Source: Faucicola sp041855445 | GTDB lineage: Bacteria; Pseudomonadota; Gammaproteobacteria; Pseudomonadales; Moraxellaceae | Assembly: GCA_041855445.1 (NCBI GenBank) | Contig: JBHAEG010000060.1 | Coordinates: 1 to 57,897 of the forward strand | DNA: 57,897 bases | Direction: 5' to 3' | In this document: piece by piece, positions 43,923 through 53,980 of the stretch | Layout: every line of letters begins with the position of its first letter | How positions within the stretch are numbered: position 1 is the first letter of the stretch | Notes under the pieces: generated by a model | The model's input: the letters and a program-made list of their open reading frames with translations, nothing else | Told to the model about the DNA's origin: nothing | Databases searched by the model: none | Position numbers and translations under genes: made by a program

Positions 43923-44696
43923 ATGACTTGGTCAGAACAGTGGATTGCATTTTATACAATTACCTTAAAAGAAATTCGGCGAATTTTGCGAATTTGGCCA
44001 CAAACATTGTTGCCTGCGGTGATTACCATGAGTTTATATTTTGTCATTTTTGGTAAAATGATAGGCTCTCGAGTCGGAGAAATGGGCGGTGTATCCTATA
44101 TGCAGTTTATTGTGCCAGGCTTAATCATGATGTCAGTCATTACCAATAGCTATTCCAATGTCGTTTCTAGTTTTTTTAGTACCAAATTTCATGGTAGCAT
44201 TGAGGAATTATTGGTATCGCCTACGTCAAAACATGCCATTTTACTTGGTTATGTGGCAGGTGGTGTATTTCGTGGCTTAGCAATTGCATTTTTAGTGAGT
44301 ATCATTGCATTATTTTTTACACAATTATCTGTGACTCATATTGGCGTAATGCTATTTACTGTCATTGCTACGTCTATACTATTTTCATTGGCAGGATTTA
44401 TCAATGCCGTTTTTGCTCGCTCATTTGATGATATTTCCATTATTCCTAGCTTTGTACTAACGCCCTTAACCTATTTGGGAGGCGTATTTTATTCTATTCA
44501 AGAATTACCTACATTTTGGCAAAATGTATCATTAATTAATCCCATTGTATATATGGTAAATGCGTTTCGTTATGGGATTTTAGGCTATTCTGATGTCAAT
44601 GTTTGGTACGCTTTGTTGGCAATTGCAATATTTTGTGGCGTGTTTTATATGGTGGCATATAGATTATTAAAAGATGGCGGAAAAATACGATTATAA
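43923..44696 (+). CDS. yadH: ABC exporter permease subunit (YadH-like)
   Basis: Inner-membrane permease of 257 residues with six membrane segments. Characteristic stretches are TLLPAVITMSLYFVIFGKMIGSR, SYMQFIVPGLIMMSVITNSYSN, FARSFDDISIIPSFVLTPLTYLGGVFYS and NPIVYMVNAFRYGILG, all closely matching YadH of E. coli. It is translated right after the ATPase. Its stop is 21 bases from the stop of the convergent SGNH hydrolase, with no clear terminator between. Confidence 0.93.
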   Translation: MTWSEQWIAFYTITLKEIRRILRIWPQTLLPAVITMSLYFVIFGKMIGSRVGEMGGVSYMQFIVPGLIMMSVITNSYSNVVSSFFSTKFHGSIEELLVSPTSKHAILLGYVAGGVFRGLAIAFLVSIIALFFTQLSVTHIGVMLFTVIATSILFSLAGFINAVFARSFDDISIIPSFVLTPLTYLGGVFYSIQELPTFWQNVSLINPIVYMVNAFRYGILGYSDVNVWYALLAIAIFCGVFYMVAYRLLKDGGKIRL

Positions 44697-44717
44697 ATCA
44701 AAAATTTAACTAAATTA

Positions 44718-45503
44718 TCAAAAACTCTGTTGTACAATAAATTCAACGACATTTTTTGACCAATGTTGATAAGTTAAAGCACTTGGGTGACAACCATCTT
44801 TTGCAAATAAATTATGTTTATATAAACCACCCACTTCAAAATTTGCCAATAGATAATGTACCTGTTGCTGAGCATTATTTATATTTTTTTCACATTGTTG
44901 TTTTAAAACCTTATCAAAATGTTCGGCTATTTTTCCAACGAGCTGATTGAGTGGAAATGGTAATGCAGGCATTAATTGCATGGGTGGGATACTGACAAAA
45001 ACAATATGTTTTGCCGAAAATTTTCGTTGTAAAATATAAATAATACTCTGAATATTTTCTTGCCAATGGTCAATTGCTATATTATTAGTTACGTCATTAA
45101 CACCAATACTAATTACCGCAATATCGATTGACTGAGTAGGTATTATATATAATCTTTTTAGCAAATCAAAACTAGTATGCCCTGTCGTTGCATGTAACTG
45201 CCATGAAATTTTTTCAAATTGTTGTTGAATTTGTGTAGAATTACTTAATTCTGTAATAAATTTCCCTAAAAATGCTTCATCTTGTGTTGCCACCCCCACG
45301 CCAGCTCCAGCACTGTCCCCTAAAATAAACACTTTCAGTAGCGTTTTCGGTTGATTAGTTATTGATTTTAGTTGAGTAATACCTTGTCTATCGCCTATCG
45401 GCTCAGGTAAACGTAACATATTTTTTTTAACCTGTTTACTTTGGTAAAGATAAACAGGCATTAAGGCGATATCTTTTTTATTAAAAAAACTAAAAATTGA
45501 CAT
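44718..45503 (-). CDS. SGNH/GDSL-family hydrolase
   Basis: A 261-residue esterase or lipase-like enzyme. Block I is FILGDSAGAGVG with the nucleophile Ser, block III VISIGVNDVTN with Asn, and block V KDGCHPSALTYQHW with the catalytic Asp and His. No signal peptide is seen (a short charged N-terminus, one weak hydrophobic stretch), so it is probably cytoplasmic. The substrate cannot be inferred. AAGGTT precedes the ATG. It is transcribed in the same direction as nadV, with the nadM-nadV operon upstream, but a 60-base gap separates it. Confidence 0.9.
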   Translation of the reverse strand: MSIFSFFNKKDIALMPVYLYQSKQVKKNMLRLPEPIGDRQGITQLKSITNQPKTLLKVFILGDSAGAGVGVATQDEAFLGKFITELSNSTQIQQQFEKISWQLHATTGHTSFDLLKRLYIIPTQSIDIAVISIGVNDVTNNIAIDHWQENIQSIIYILQRKFSAKHIVFVSIPPMQLMPALPFPLNQLVGKIAEHFDKVLKQQCEKNINNAQQQVHYLLANFEVGGLYKHNLFAKDGCHPSALTYQHWSKNVVEFIVQQSF

Positions 45504-45563
45504 AACTAACCTTGATTAATATCCATACATAAATTTATATGAATATTATGATTTATCAATCAT

Positions 45564-46964
45564 TTATTTATGATGTAATGTTCGTTGGCGAATAGTGGTT
45601 AAATCATCGTCAATTAATAATTCACCATTTAAAAACACATCTTGTAGTAAATTTTGATGGTCTGCAAGTTCGTCCTCACGGACAGTGACATAACTGCCTT
45701 GATGACGAATTAACGCTAAACGTCCTTGTTTACTACGTTTACTAACGCTAGTAATTGGGTCTTTATAAACATCTCGCCAATAGCCATCAACCCTTGCACT
45801 ACTGGTTTTCATCGCCCAACCAAGAGTATCTCGATTGACTTGCTGTAGCAATCCGCCTCCCATGCCAAAAGTAATATTTTCGCTACTAAAACCTGCCGAC
45901 ATAATGGCTTCTAAAATTCTGCCAATCGTTGCAGAGTTAATACCATCACCTTGAATTAAACGCACGCAGTTTGGCAACATTTTATAGCCTTTGCTGTTAA
46001 TGGTCGTGCCAAATCGTACCGCCAGACGTTGCAAAGCTTCTCGTATCACTTTAACAGGGTCGCCACTATCAGGACGAATAACTAATGTTCCGCCCATGGT
46101 TTCGACTTGTTGTTTTAATTCACCACCCCAAATATTATCTATCGCTTTCCACAAATCATAACTATCACTAACAACTGCTACAACTTTATCTTTACCACCA
46201 AATTGTTTTAACATATTAGCATAAGCATCGGCCTCTAGCTCTCTTCCCCATGATGTGATAGTGCTATGCTCAGCAGCAGGAATAGAAAAAGCGGGCATCT
46301 CGTTTGTCATGCCATACCAGCGACTACCAGCAATTAATGCACTTATCGTATCTGTACCTGAAAAATTCACCAAATGAGCCAATCCACCCAACGCTGTTGT
46401 TTCTAAACTTGATGTCCCTCTTGCTCCAAAATCATGTAATTTAAACGGTAAACTATCCAAATTGTCTGCTGATTTTTCTAAACTTGCTTTAATAACTTGT
46501 TTACAATAATAGGATAAACTTGCGACAGTCGAAGGATACCAAATCGCCCGTAAAAGTGAAGTTTCAATATAGCTTGCCAGCCAGTAAAATTCGGGGTCAG
46601 TATTTACCACCTGACATAAAACATGACCCGTTGGAATGACCATACCTTCAGCAACTGCCTGAATTCGTAACGGTAAATAGCCTTGATATTTTTCTAATAA
46701 ACGTTGCCAACCTGTTTCATTAAACGGCACACCATGAGCAGATAATAAAGTTTTTGCTTCATCAATGTGTTGCTGGGTAATAGGTTTTGTTAAATACTCT
46801 TTTAAGTATGCTTGTAATCCAAAAAACAGTACATTGTCAAATTGTCCACCTCGTGCCTCAATATAACTTGATACATATTCAGTATTTGGCGGATATTGCA
46901 CCCAATGTGATGTTTTATAACTATCTGTATTTAAGATAAAGTTATCAAAGTTATTTGTAAACAT
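45564..46964 (-). CDS. nadV: Nicotinamide phosphoribosyltransferase
   Basis: Makes nicotinamide mononucleotide from nicotinamide and PRPP. The start is the ATG of MFTNNFDNFILNTDSYK, giving about 466 residues as in the NadV/NAMPT family, with AGAGGAT about 11 bases upstream. The frame extends 39 codons into nadM, but that part is not conserved. Family motifs: LNTDSYKTSHWVQYPP, YVSSYIEARGG, LHDFGARGTSSLETTALGGLAHLVNF, SIPAAEHSTITSWG, VVSDSYDLWKAI, VIRPDSGDPV and LIQGDGINSATI. It follows nadM by 73 bases, forming a two-step route from nicotinamide to NAD. Confidence 0.94.
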   Translation of the reverse strand: MFTNNFDNFILNTDSYKTSHWVQYPPNTEYVSSYIEARGGQFDNVLFFGLQAYLKEYLTKPITQQHIDEAKTLLSAHGVPFNETGWQRLLEKYQGYLPLRIQAVAEGMVIPTGHVLCQVVNTDPEFYWLASYIETSLLRAIWYPSTVASLSYYCKQVIKASLEKSADNLDSLPFKLHDFGARGTSSLETTALGGLAHLVNFSGTDTISALIAGSRWYGMTNEMPAFSIPAAEHSTITSWGRELEADAYANMLKQFGGKDKVVAVVSDSYDLWKAIDNIWGGELKQQVETMGGTLVIRPDSGDPVKVIREALQRLAVRFGTTINSKGYKMLPNCVRLIQGDGINSATIGRILEAIMSAGFSSENITFGMGGGLLQQVNRDTLGWAMKTSSARVDGYWRDVYKDPITSVSKRSKQGRLALIRHQGSYVTVREDELADHQNLLQDVFLNGELLIDDDLTTIRQRTLHHK

Positions 46965-47037
46965 AAAACAGAAATCCTCTGTTGATAATAAAAAAGCCTC
47001 GCTGTCTATCAGCTTAGCAGGAAAAGATACTATAATA

Positions 47038-48111
47038 CTACAACCCAACCATTTTACAAATAATGGCGTAATGGTCTTCAAACAATAAATCTGCCTTTAA
47101 TTCTGTTAAAGGCAACCAAAACGCTCGCTTAGCATCATCACCACCTTTCACCGCAGGCAACCCTTTTGGGTCATTTTTCAAAATAAAATAAAATGCTTGG
47201 GTAATGGTGCGACCCCGAGCCGAACGATATGGGTCATCAAAAGTATGCTGGCTATGACGAGAACCTCGTAACACAGCTTCAGGTACTTTAAGGCGAGTTT
47301 CTTCTCGTAACTCACGAATACAGGCATCAAATAACGTTTCTTTTGGATTAATAAACCCACCTGGTAACGCCCATAATCCCTGACCAGGCATACTACGGCG
47401 TTCTACTAATAAAATATGCCCTGACTGAACAACAACTGCATCAACTGTCATAAATGTAGGCGGGTAAGGGCTAGTTTCCCATTGCTTTTTATATTTATCA
47501 ATAAAACCTGCTTCACGGTGCAAAATTTGAAAATCTTCGGTTTGCTTAAACGCTTTTAACACTTCTACTGTAGAGTTTGGCACTAAATCTCGCAATGGGT
47601 CTGCCCCAAGTAAAAAACCCTCTCGGATAGGTGTTGCGGATAAATCATTAAAATTCTCCACAGAAACTGACTGCCATGCAGGAAATAATGATAAATAATA
47701 TGATGAACTATCTTTTGAATGTCCAATTAAACCAATATTTGCAGAAAAATCTCCTGTGACTGATTTAATCGCACGTTGTACATACTGTAACCAACGATTA
47801 TCATTATATAAAATATCATTTAACCCAACACAATGAATACGCTTTGCCTCTTTTTCAGAAAACGCCCCCAAAATCATGGCGGTACGCTCAGCAAGCGTAA
47901 ATGTATTTCTGGTACTTCGTGGTAAATTGGCAGAGCCAATTAAAATAATAACTTGCTTGGCAAGTTTTAATGCTTCATCAATGACTGATTTATGCCCAAG
48001 ATGAAACGGCTGAAATCGTCCAATAAACACCAAATAATCAAATTGATAATGATGATTTTGTTTAGATTGATTAAAATTAGATTTTTTATCTTCTGATATA
48101 TTCTCTGACAT
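47038..48111 (-). CDS. nadM: Bifunctional NMN adenylyltransferase / Nudix hydrolase
   Basis: The N-terminal domain (about 24-190) adenylates NMN to NAD. It has FIGRFQPFHLGHKSV with the nucleotidyl-transfer HLGH at 37-40 and a late SATPIREGFL. The C-terminal Nudix domain (about 215-357) hydrolyses a nucleotide diphosphate such as ADP-ribose; its Nudix box is GGFINPKETLFDACIRELRE followed by E, with Arg in place of the last Gly. This fusion is known from cyanobacteria, Francisella and Acinetobacter relatives. AAGGGG precedes the ATG. With nadV downstream it forms a nicotinamide salvage operon. A palindrome lies just upstream of the start. Confidence 0.94.
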   Translation of the reverse strand: MSENISEDKKSNFNQSKQNHHYQFDYLVFIGRFQPFHLGHKSVIDEALKLAKQVIILIGSANLPRSTRNTFTLAERTAMILGAFSEKEAKRIHCVGLNDILYNDNRWLQYVQRAIKSVTGDFSANIGLIGHSKDSSSYYLSLFPAWQSVSVENFNDLSATPIREGFLLGADPLRDLVPNSTVEVLKAFKQTEDFQILHREAGFIDKYKKQWETSPYPPTFMTVDAVVVQSGHILLVERRSMPGQGLWALPGGFINPKETLFDACIRELREETRLKVPEAVLRGSRHSQHTFDDPYRSARGRTITQAFYFILKNDPKGLPAVKGGDDAKRAFWLPLTELKADLLFEDHYAIICKMVGL

Positions 48112-48138
48112 TACGCAAACCCCTTGCGAAACTATACT

Positions 48139-48159
48139 ATAATCAGTCTATCTGATTAT
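48139..48159. promoter_or_regulatory. Palindromic operator candidate upstream of nadM-nadV
   Basis: ATAATCAG (48139-48146) and CTGATTAT (48152-48159) are perfect eight-base arms around TCTAT, 28 bases upstream of the nadM start. Position and symmetry suggest a repressor site for NAD salvage control, such as an NrtR-like or other NAD regulator. The regulator gene is not in the window. Confidence 0.5.
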
Positions 48160-48364
48160 TTTAAAAGAAAACTGGTAAATAAATTTTGCTTATCTTGCCA
48201 AATTTTTTGAGAAACCGTCAAGCTATTTATTGTTATTGAATGAATATTGAAAAAATTAACAGAAATGTTTGATAAAATGATACGTTTTTCTATTAACATA
48301 ATCGGCATTGACTGTTAATCTTGCTACTTTTACCAATCATTACATATTAGATAAGGAAAATTTT

Positions 48365-51295
48365 ATGACGACAACGTCTTTACATTCGGCTTTTCAGCTA
48401 CTATCGCAACATCAAATTAAGGCGTTATCGCTTGATGTGTTGGTTTGTGAGCATAAAAATACAGGATTAATTCATTATCATCTAGCACACCCTAGCGATG
48501 AAAATGCGTTTATGATTGGTTTTCGCACTCAGCCAATGACCAATCGAGGAGAAGCCCATATTTTAGAGCATACCAGTTTATGTGGCTCAAAAAAATATCC
48601 TGTGCGTGACCCTTTTTTTTCAATGATTAAACGTTCATTAAATACCTTTATGAATGCGTTTACTGCATCTGATTGGACTGCATATCCATTTGCCACCCAA
48701 AATCGCCAAGATTATTTTAATTTGTTATCGGTCTATTTAGACGCAACATTTTTTCCAAATTTAAATCCCTTAGATTTTGCACAAGAAGGCATTCGGGTCG
48801 AATTAAATGAGGCAGGCAAACCTGAATTTAAAGGTATCGTATTTAATGAAATGAAAGGGGCAATGAGTGGCGAGATTGACCAGCTTTATCATACACTGGC
48901 AAAACATCTATTCCCAACAACAACTTATCATTACAACTCTGGCGGTGAACCATTAGCGATTACTGAATTAACCCATCAAGATTTGTTAGATTTTCATCAA
49001 AGCCATTATCACCCATCAAATGCTGTTGTGATGAGTTTTGGCAATATTGAATTATATGACATTCAAGAAAAATTACATCATGATGCGTTATGTCAATTTG
49101 AACGGGGCGAAAAACGCCAATCCATGTTAGAACCGTCCTTACCTGCTCCTATTCATATTACTGAAACATACAGTGTCGATAGTATCAAAAGTAAACAAAC
49201 CCATCATGTGCTTGCTTGGCTTTTACCGACTATTATCGACCCAAAACAACGGCTGGCTTTACGTTTATTGGAAGGAATTTTAGTCGAACATGCAGGCTCA
49301 CCTTTACAAGCATATCTTGACAGTCACCCGTTAGCCTCTGCTCCAACGCCATTGTTAGGGCTTGATGATAGTCATTATCATATGGTGTTTTATGCAGGGG
49401 TACGAGGTTCAGAACCTGAGTATGCTAAGCAAATTGAACAAGGTATTTTAGATTTATTAAAACAAGTCGCAGATAATCCAATTGACCCAGAGGCAATAGA
49501 AACGATTTTGCATCAAATTGAAATCGACCAGCGTCATATTGGTGGTGATAGTATGCCATATGGATTAAATCTGATGTTAGAAGGATTTAGCACGGTTATT
49601 CATGATGGCGACCCTGTTGGCGTTTGGGATATTGATAATAATTTAGTTTGGCTACAACAACAAGTTAAAAATCCTGATTTTATCCGCCAGTTAATTTATC
49701 AACATTTATTAGATAACACACATCGGGTATGTTTAACGCTTGTGCCTGATGCCAATAAAAGCCAGCAATTAGCCGATGCAGAACAGGCAAAACTTAACCA
49801 TATCGAACAACATTTAACAGATGAGCAACGTCAAATCTTACAGAACAATGCTGAAACATTGGCTAAACGGCAAGCAACTTTAGATGATGTTGATTTATTA
49901 CCTAAAGTTGGGCTGGCGGATATTCCAACGGATATTGCATTTAAAGTAGGTCAGCAAAAAAACGTGATATTATCAGGTGAAGATAGTATCTTGTATGAAT
50001 ATGAGGCTGGCACAAACGGTTTATATTATTATCAATTAATTATTCCGTTACAAGGTCATGATAATATCATTTATCACCCGTGGTTATCACATTATTTAGC
50101 ATTAATTAGTGAACTAGGCACAAAGACGCTAGATGCTCGTAGCTTTCAGGCATTGCAAGCCCGCCATTCAAGTGGCGTTACTGTTCGGATTAGCCAGCGT
50201 ACTAGTATTGATAATGCTGAAAAATTAGAGAGTTTTTTAGTGATTGCAACCCGTTCATTATCGCGTAAACTTGAAGCCATTGATTTAGTAAAAATGGTAT
50301 TAAATGATAGCGTCTTTACTGAATATGAACGTATGGCAGAAATTTTGACTCAAAAACAAATGGGCTGGCTATCTCGTTTAAGCAATGCAGGTCATGCCTA
50401 TGCGTTACAAACAGCCAGCCGTAATATGAGTAAACAAGCCCAATTAGAATATGCACGAGGTGGCTTGCCTGCCTTAAATGAATTAACGCTATTTCTCGCC
50501 AATGCTGAACAAGACCCAAACCATTGGCAACAACTTGGTAAACAGCTTAACGAATTACATAATTACATCAAAGCGTTACCCAAACAAGCTCTCATCATCG
50601 CTGAACGCCAATATTTACCAACCCTGCAACAAGCAATTATAGACAGTTGGGCAGAAGCTAATCAAACTCTTTTGCCATCACTCATGAACCACCACATCGA
50701 GACTGATAATCAAGATACCGCTTGGCTTATTCAAACGAATGTTTTTCATCATGCAATTGCGTTTCCAGCCGTGCCTTCTGACCACCCCGACACTCCAGCT
50801 TTAATGATTTTAGCAGGCGTATTACGCAACAACTATTTACATCGTGCCATTCGGGAAAAAGGTGGTGCATATGGTGGCGGAGCCAGCTATGATGGTAACG
50901 CCTGTGCATTTAAATTTTACAGTTATCGTGACCCACGCTGTGAAGAGACTTTCAAAGACTTTTTAGCAAGTATTGATTGGATACTTGAACAACAAGACAA
51001 TGACAAAACCGCAAGCTGGATAGAAGAAGCCATCTTAGGCTTGATTGCTGGTATGGATAAACCAAATTCACCCGCAGGAGAAGCCGTCAAAGCATTATTC
51101 TCAGAATTACATGGTCGTCATAAAACATGGCAACAACAAATTCGAGCCAAAATTTTAGCCGTGACTTTAGCAGATTTACAACGAGTTACAACAACTTACC
51201 TAAAAGACAAACCTTTTTCTCGAGCCAGCTTAGCACCTGTTGATAAAGCAGACTTGATGGAAAATTTAGGTTTTAATGTTCAAAAACTTCGATAA
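48365..51295 (+). CDS. M16C-family zinc metallopeptidase (presequence-protease-like)
   Basis: A 976-residue insulinase-type peptidase that degrades peptides in an enclosed chamber. The inverted zinc motif HxxEH is H65-ILEH-69 (GEAHILEHTSLCGSKKYPVRDPFF). Downstream parts (SLNTFMNAFTASDWTAYPFATQN, GIVFNEMKGAMSGEID, and the late AIREKGGAYGGGASYD with the substrate-binding Arg/Tyr) fit the PreP/M16C group. The start is the ATG with AAGGAA upstream; the open frame reaches a TTG 19 codons earlier without support. No signal peptide, so it is probably cytosolic. The 253-base gap to nadM holds the divergent promoters. Confidence 0.93.
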   Translation: MTTTSLHSAFQLLSQHQIKALSLDVLVCEHKNTGLIHYHLAHPSDENAFMIGFRTQPMTNRGEAHILEHTSLCGSKKYPVRDPFFSMIKRSLNTFMNAFTASDWTAYPFATQNRQDYFNLLSVYLDATFFPNLNPLDFAQEGIRVELNEAGKPEFKGIVFNEMKGAMSGEIDQLYHTLAKHLFPTTTYHYNSGGEPLAITELTHQDLLDFHQSHYHPSNAVVMSFGNIELYDIQEKLHHDALCQFERGEKRQSMLEPSLPAPIHITETYSVDSIKSKQTHHVLAWLLPTIIDPKQRLALRLLEGILVEHAGSPLQAYLDSHPLASAPTPLLGLDDSHYHMVFYAGVRGSEPEYAKQIEQGILDLLKQVADNPIDPEAIETILHQIEIDQRHIGGDSMPYGLNLMLEGFSTVIHDGDPVGVWDIDNNLVWLQQQVKNPDFIRQLIYQHLLDNTHRVCLTLVPDANKSQQLADAEQAKLNHIEQHLTDEQRQILQNNAETLAKRQATLDDVDLLPKVGLADIPTDIAFKVGQQKNVILSGEDSILYEYEAGTNGLYYYQLIIPLQGHDNIIYHPWLSHYLALISELGTKTLDARSFQALQARHSSGVTVRISQRTSIDNAEKLESFLVIATRSLSRKLEAIDLVKMVLNDSVFTEYERMAEILTQKQMGWLSRLSNAGHAYALQTASRNMSKQAQLEYARGGLPALNELTLFLANAEQDPNHWQQLGKQLNELHNYIKALPKQALIIAERQYLPTLQQAIIDSWAEANQTLLPSLMNHHIETDNQDTAWLIQTNVFHHAIAFPAVPSDHPDTPALMILAGVLRNNYLHRAIREKGGAYGGGASYDGNACAFKFYSYRDPRCEETFKDFLASIDWILEQQDNDKTASWIEEAILGLIAGMDKPNSPAGEAVKALFSELHGRHKTWQQQIRAKILAVTLADLQRVTTTYLKDKPFSRASLAPVDKADLMENLGFNVQKLR

Positions 51296-51316
51296 CTTTT
51301 TATTGTAACATTATCA

Positions 51317-51351
51317 ATGATAGATAAATAGTCGTTTTATCTATCATTTTT
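51317..51351 (+). terminator. Terminator of the M16C peptidase gene
   Basis: ATGATAGATAAA (51317-51328) and TTTATCTATCAT (51336-51347) form a 12-pair stem with a seven-base loop and a run of T's. Confidence 0.88.
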
Positions 51352-51473
51352 AATGATAATTTGATAAAAATCTGAAACTATTTAATATTTTTTGTTTTTT
51401 CAAGCTAATATTCTACATTTTGTGATATGATGGGAACATAAATTTACAAACAACATGATAAGGAAAAATACAG

Positions 51474-52970
51474 ATGCACGAAGTTGAATTAAAATTTGGT
51501 ATTCCTCCAGAAAATACGCAAAAAATTCAAAAACAAATCAATACCAAAACTGCACATCAACAAAAACTACTTGCCTACTATTTTGATACACCAGAAAAAG
51601 CACTTGGAAAACAAGGCATTGCTATAAGAATTCGTTTTGAGGACAATCAATGGGTACAAACGTTAAAAGCTCATGGCGATGGCATCACTAAACGTATTGA
51701 AATCAATCATATATTACCACTTGATGCGACTTCACCCGAAACATTAGATATTACTACCTTAAAACCAGATTTATCACTGATTGAACAAGAAGACATTCTG
51801 AAAAAACTTAATAAAATCTTACCCATAGAACAATTAAATCAAGAGTTAGTCATTCAATATTACACAGATATTGATAGAATTAGCAGAAAAACCAAGAAAA
51901 ATCAAAGCACCATTGAAATTGCGTATGACACGGGTAAGGTGGGAGCAGGCGATAATCCTGATAATCATCAACCTATTCATGAAATTGAATTTGAATTAGT
52001 CCAAGGGGATATTAACGATTTATTAGAAGTCGCTCAAACTTGGGTTAATCGCCATCAGCTATATTTTTCCACTATCAGCAAAGCCGAACGAGGTAGTTTA
52101 TTATTAAAAAATAAAGCGTTTGCAAAACCTGTCAAAGCGAACTTATCACAATTACAGTCTGATAAAAACATCAGCCAACAACAATTTTTACAACAAGTCG
52201 TTAGTAATTGCTTATTACAAATTTTGCCAAATGCCACAGCCATTGCCGAGGGTAGCCCCGATGGTAATCATGTGCATCAGCTACGAGTAGGTATCCGCCG
52301 ATTACGCACCGCTTTAAAATCATTTAAAAAATTCTCTGAATTACTTGACCCAACATGGCAACAAACTTTAAAACAAACTTTTTGTTTATTGGGTGAATAT
52401 CGAGATAAAGAAATTCTTATCAGCAAAACCCAGCCAATGTTAGAACAACAAGGTTCACCCGTGATATCATGGGACACCATGCAAACTCATTTACCTGCTG
52501 ATGTGGTAAAAGCTAACGAGTTTCAATTGTTATTATTGGCATTAATGAAATTTACTTTATTGCCAGCAGTAGAAGACAGTCCAAAAGCGAAAAAAACTAT
52601 TAGTAAAAAATTAACTAAATTATTTAATGAGATTGTCGAAGCTAGTGAAAATTTTGCCAATCTTGAAACTGAGCAACAGCATGAAATTCGTAAAAATTTA
52701 AAAACGTTACGCTATCTGAGTGAATTTGCCGTGCCATTATACGCATCAAGAAAACAGGCCAAAGCATTTATGAAATATCTTGAACCAATTCAAGATGTAC
52801 TTGGTGAATATAATGATAATGCGGTAGGCTATACACACTATTTAGAAAAAAGTAAAACTGATTTAAATGCGTTATTTGCGGTAGGCTGGTTTGTTGGACA
52901 GGAACAACAACATGCTAAAGCTTGTGAACATTGTTTAAAAGTCATGAAAAATGCGAAAAAGTTTTGGTAG
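51474..52970 (+). CDS. ygiF: CYTH-CHAD domain protein, inorganic triphosphatase-like (YgiF)
   Basis: A 498-residue cytoplasmic protein. The N-terminal CYTH domain (about 1-200) starts EVELKF, the ExExK motif that binds triphosphate with metal ions, and continues with RIRFEDNQWVQTLKA. Members hydrolyse inorganic triphosphate. The CHAD domain (about 225-498) is all-helical with HVHQLRVGIRRLRTALKSF and EIRKNLKTLRYLSEF, rich in His and Arg and known to bind polyphosphate. With ppk1 elsewhere in the window it suggests handling of polyphosphate. AAGGAAAA precedes the ATG. Enzyme activity is inferred from YgiF. Confidence 0.92.
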   Translation: MHEVELKFGIPPENTQKIQKQINTKTAHQQKLLAYYFDTPEKALGKQGIAIRIRFEDNQWVQTLKAHGDGITKRIEINHILPLDATSPETLDITTLKPDLSLIEQEDILKKLNKILPIEQLNQELVIQYYTDIDRISRKTKKNQSTIEIAYDTGKVGAGDNPDNHQPIHEIEFELVQGDINDLLEVAQTWVNRHQLYFSTISKAERGSLLLKNKAFAKPVKANLSQLQSDKNISQQQFLQQVVSNCLLQILPNATAIAEGSPDGNHVHQLRVGIRRLRTALKSFKKFSELLDPTWQQTLKQTFCLLGEYRDKEILISKTQPMLEQQGSPVISWDTMQTHLPADVVKANEFQLLLLALMKFTLLPAVEDSPKAKKTISKKLTKLFNEIVEASENFANLETEQQHEIRKNLKTLRYLSEFAVPLYASRKQAKAFMKYLEPIQDVLGEYNDNAVGYTHYLEKSKTDLNALFAVGWFVGQEQQHAKACEHCLKVMKNAKKFW

Positions 52971-53083
52971 ATATTGAAAAGATATATGACGAATATCAGA
53001 AACATAGTTGAAAAAAATTCATTTTAGTATGAAATTTTGTTAAAATAAAAGCAACTTTCTGATTTTAATAAATTTAAACCATT

Positions 53084-53974
53084 ATGTTAGATATTCGCCA
53101 TTTACATATGCTAACTGCCTTACGAGGACAAGGCTCGTTAGCTGCAGCCGCCGAAGAATTACACGTTACCGCATCTGCCGTTTCTCATCAACTTAAAGAA
53201 ATTGAAAACTATTATGGGGTAACGTTAGTAAATCGCCGTTCTCGTCCGTTATCATTTACCCCTGCGGGCAAGGAAATGCTAAAACTTGCTGATAATATCT
53301 TGCCACAAGTTGCCCGCACGACTGCCAATATTAAACGTCTTGCCAGTGGACAAACAGGACAGTTACGCCTTGCTTCAGAATGTCATAGCTGTTTTGACTG
53401 GTTGATGCCGATTTTAAATCGTTATCGTAAAGAATGGCAAGATGTAGATTTAGATTTTGCCACAGGTTTTGAACCTGAACCCCATCAGTTATTACTTGAT
53501 GATGAAATTGATGTATTAATTACAGCCAGCCCATTACCATTAGAGGGTATTAATTATTTACCACTGTTTGAATATGAAAGTCGTTTAGTCATGTCACCGA
53601 CACATATTTTGGCAGAAAAAGCGTTTATCGAACCTAAAGATATCGCCGACCAAACCTTGATAGCTTATCCAGTCGAAGCAAAACGCCTTGATATTATTGC
53701 CCATTTTTTAGCACCTGCTCATATATCGCCTGCCAAAATCCGCACCACAGAATTAACCGCTATGTTAATTCAATTAGTTGCTAGTGAACGTGGTGTATCG
53801 GCGTTGCCTGATTGGGTGGTCGCTGAATATGAGAAAAAAGGCTGGGTCGTTTCTCGTCCATTGGGTGATGGTGTATATTGTCAATTATATGCAGGCATTC
53901 GTGAACAAAGTTTTTCTATTTCTTATATGCAAGGCTTTCTCAGCTTATTAAAAAGTATGGTAAAACCTCGTTAA
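53084..53974 (+). CDS. metR: LysR-type regulator of methionine synthesis
   Basis: Activator that senses homocysteine and controls metE in enteric bacteria. The protein has 296 residues. An N-terminal winged helix (LAAAAEELHVTASAVSHQLKEIENYYGV) is followed by the effector domain (LRLASECHSCFDWLMPILNRYRKEW, typical of MetR). No ribosome site is obvious. It precedes metE on the same strand; in enteric bacteria the two are divergent. Two TGAA-N5-TTCA-type boxes lie between them. An antisense unit starts in the gap and reads back across the metR stop. Confidence 0.93.
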   Translation: MLDIRHLHMLTALRGQGSLAAAAEELHVTASAVSHQLKEIENYYGVTLVNRRSRPLSFTPAGKEMLKLADNILPQVARTTANIKRLASGQTGQLRLASECHSCFDWLMPILNRYRKEWQDVDLDFATGFEPEPHQLLLDDEIDVLITASPLPLEGINYLPLFEYESRLVMSPTHILAEKAFIEPKDIADQTLIAYPVEAKRLDIIAHFLAPAHISPAKIRTTELTAMLIQLVASERGVSALPDWVVAEYEKKGWVVSRPLGDGVYCQLYAGIREQSFSISYMQGFLSLLKSMVKPR

Positions 53975-53980
53975 TCTATT

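Noticed and set aside
46965..47081. N-terminal extension of NadV by 39 codons
   Set aside because: It overlaps the end of nadM in another frame, is not conserved in the family, and the inner ATG has a good ribosome site.
48308..48364. N-terminal extension of the M16C peptidase from a TTG
   Set aside because: AAGGAA lies just before the ATG at 48365; the TTG has no ribosome site.
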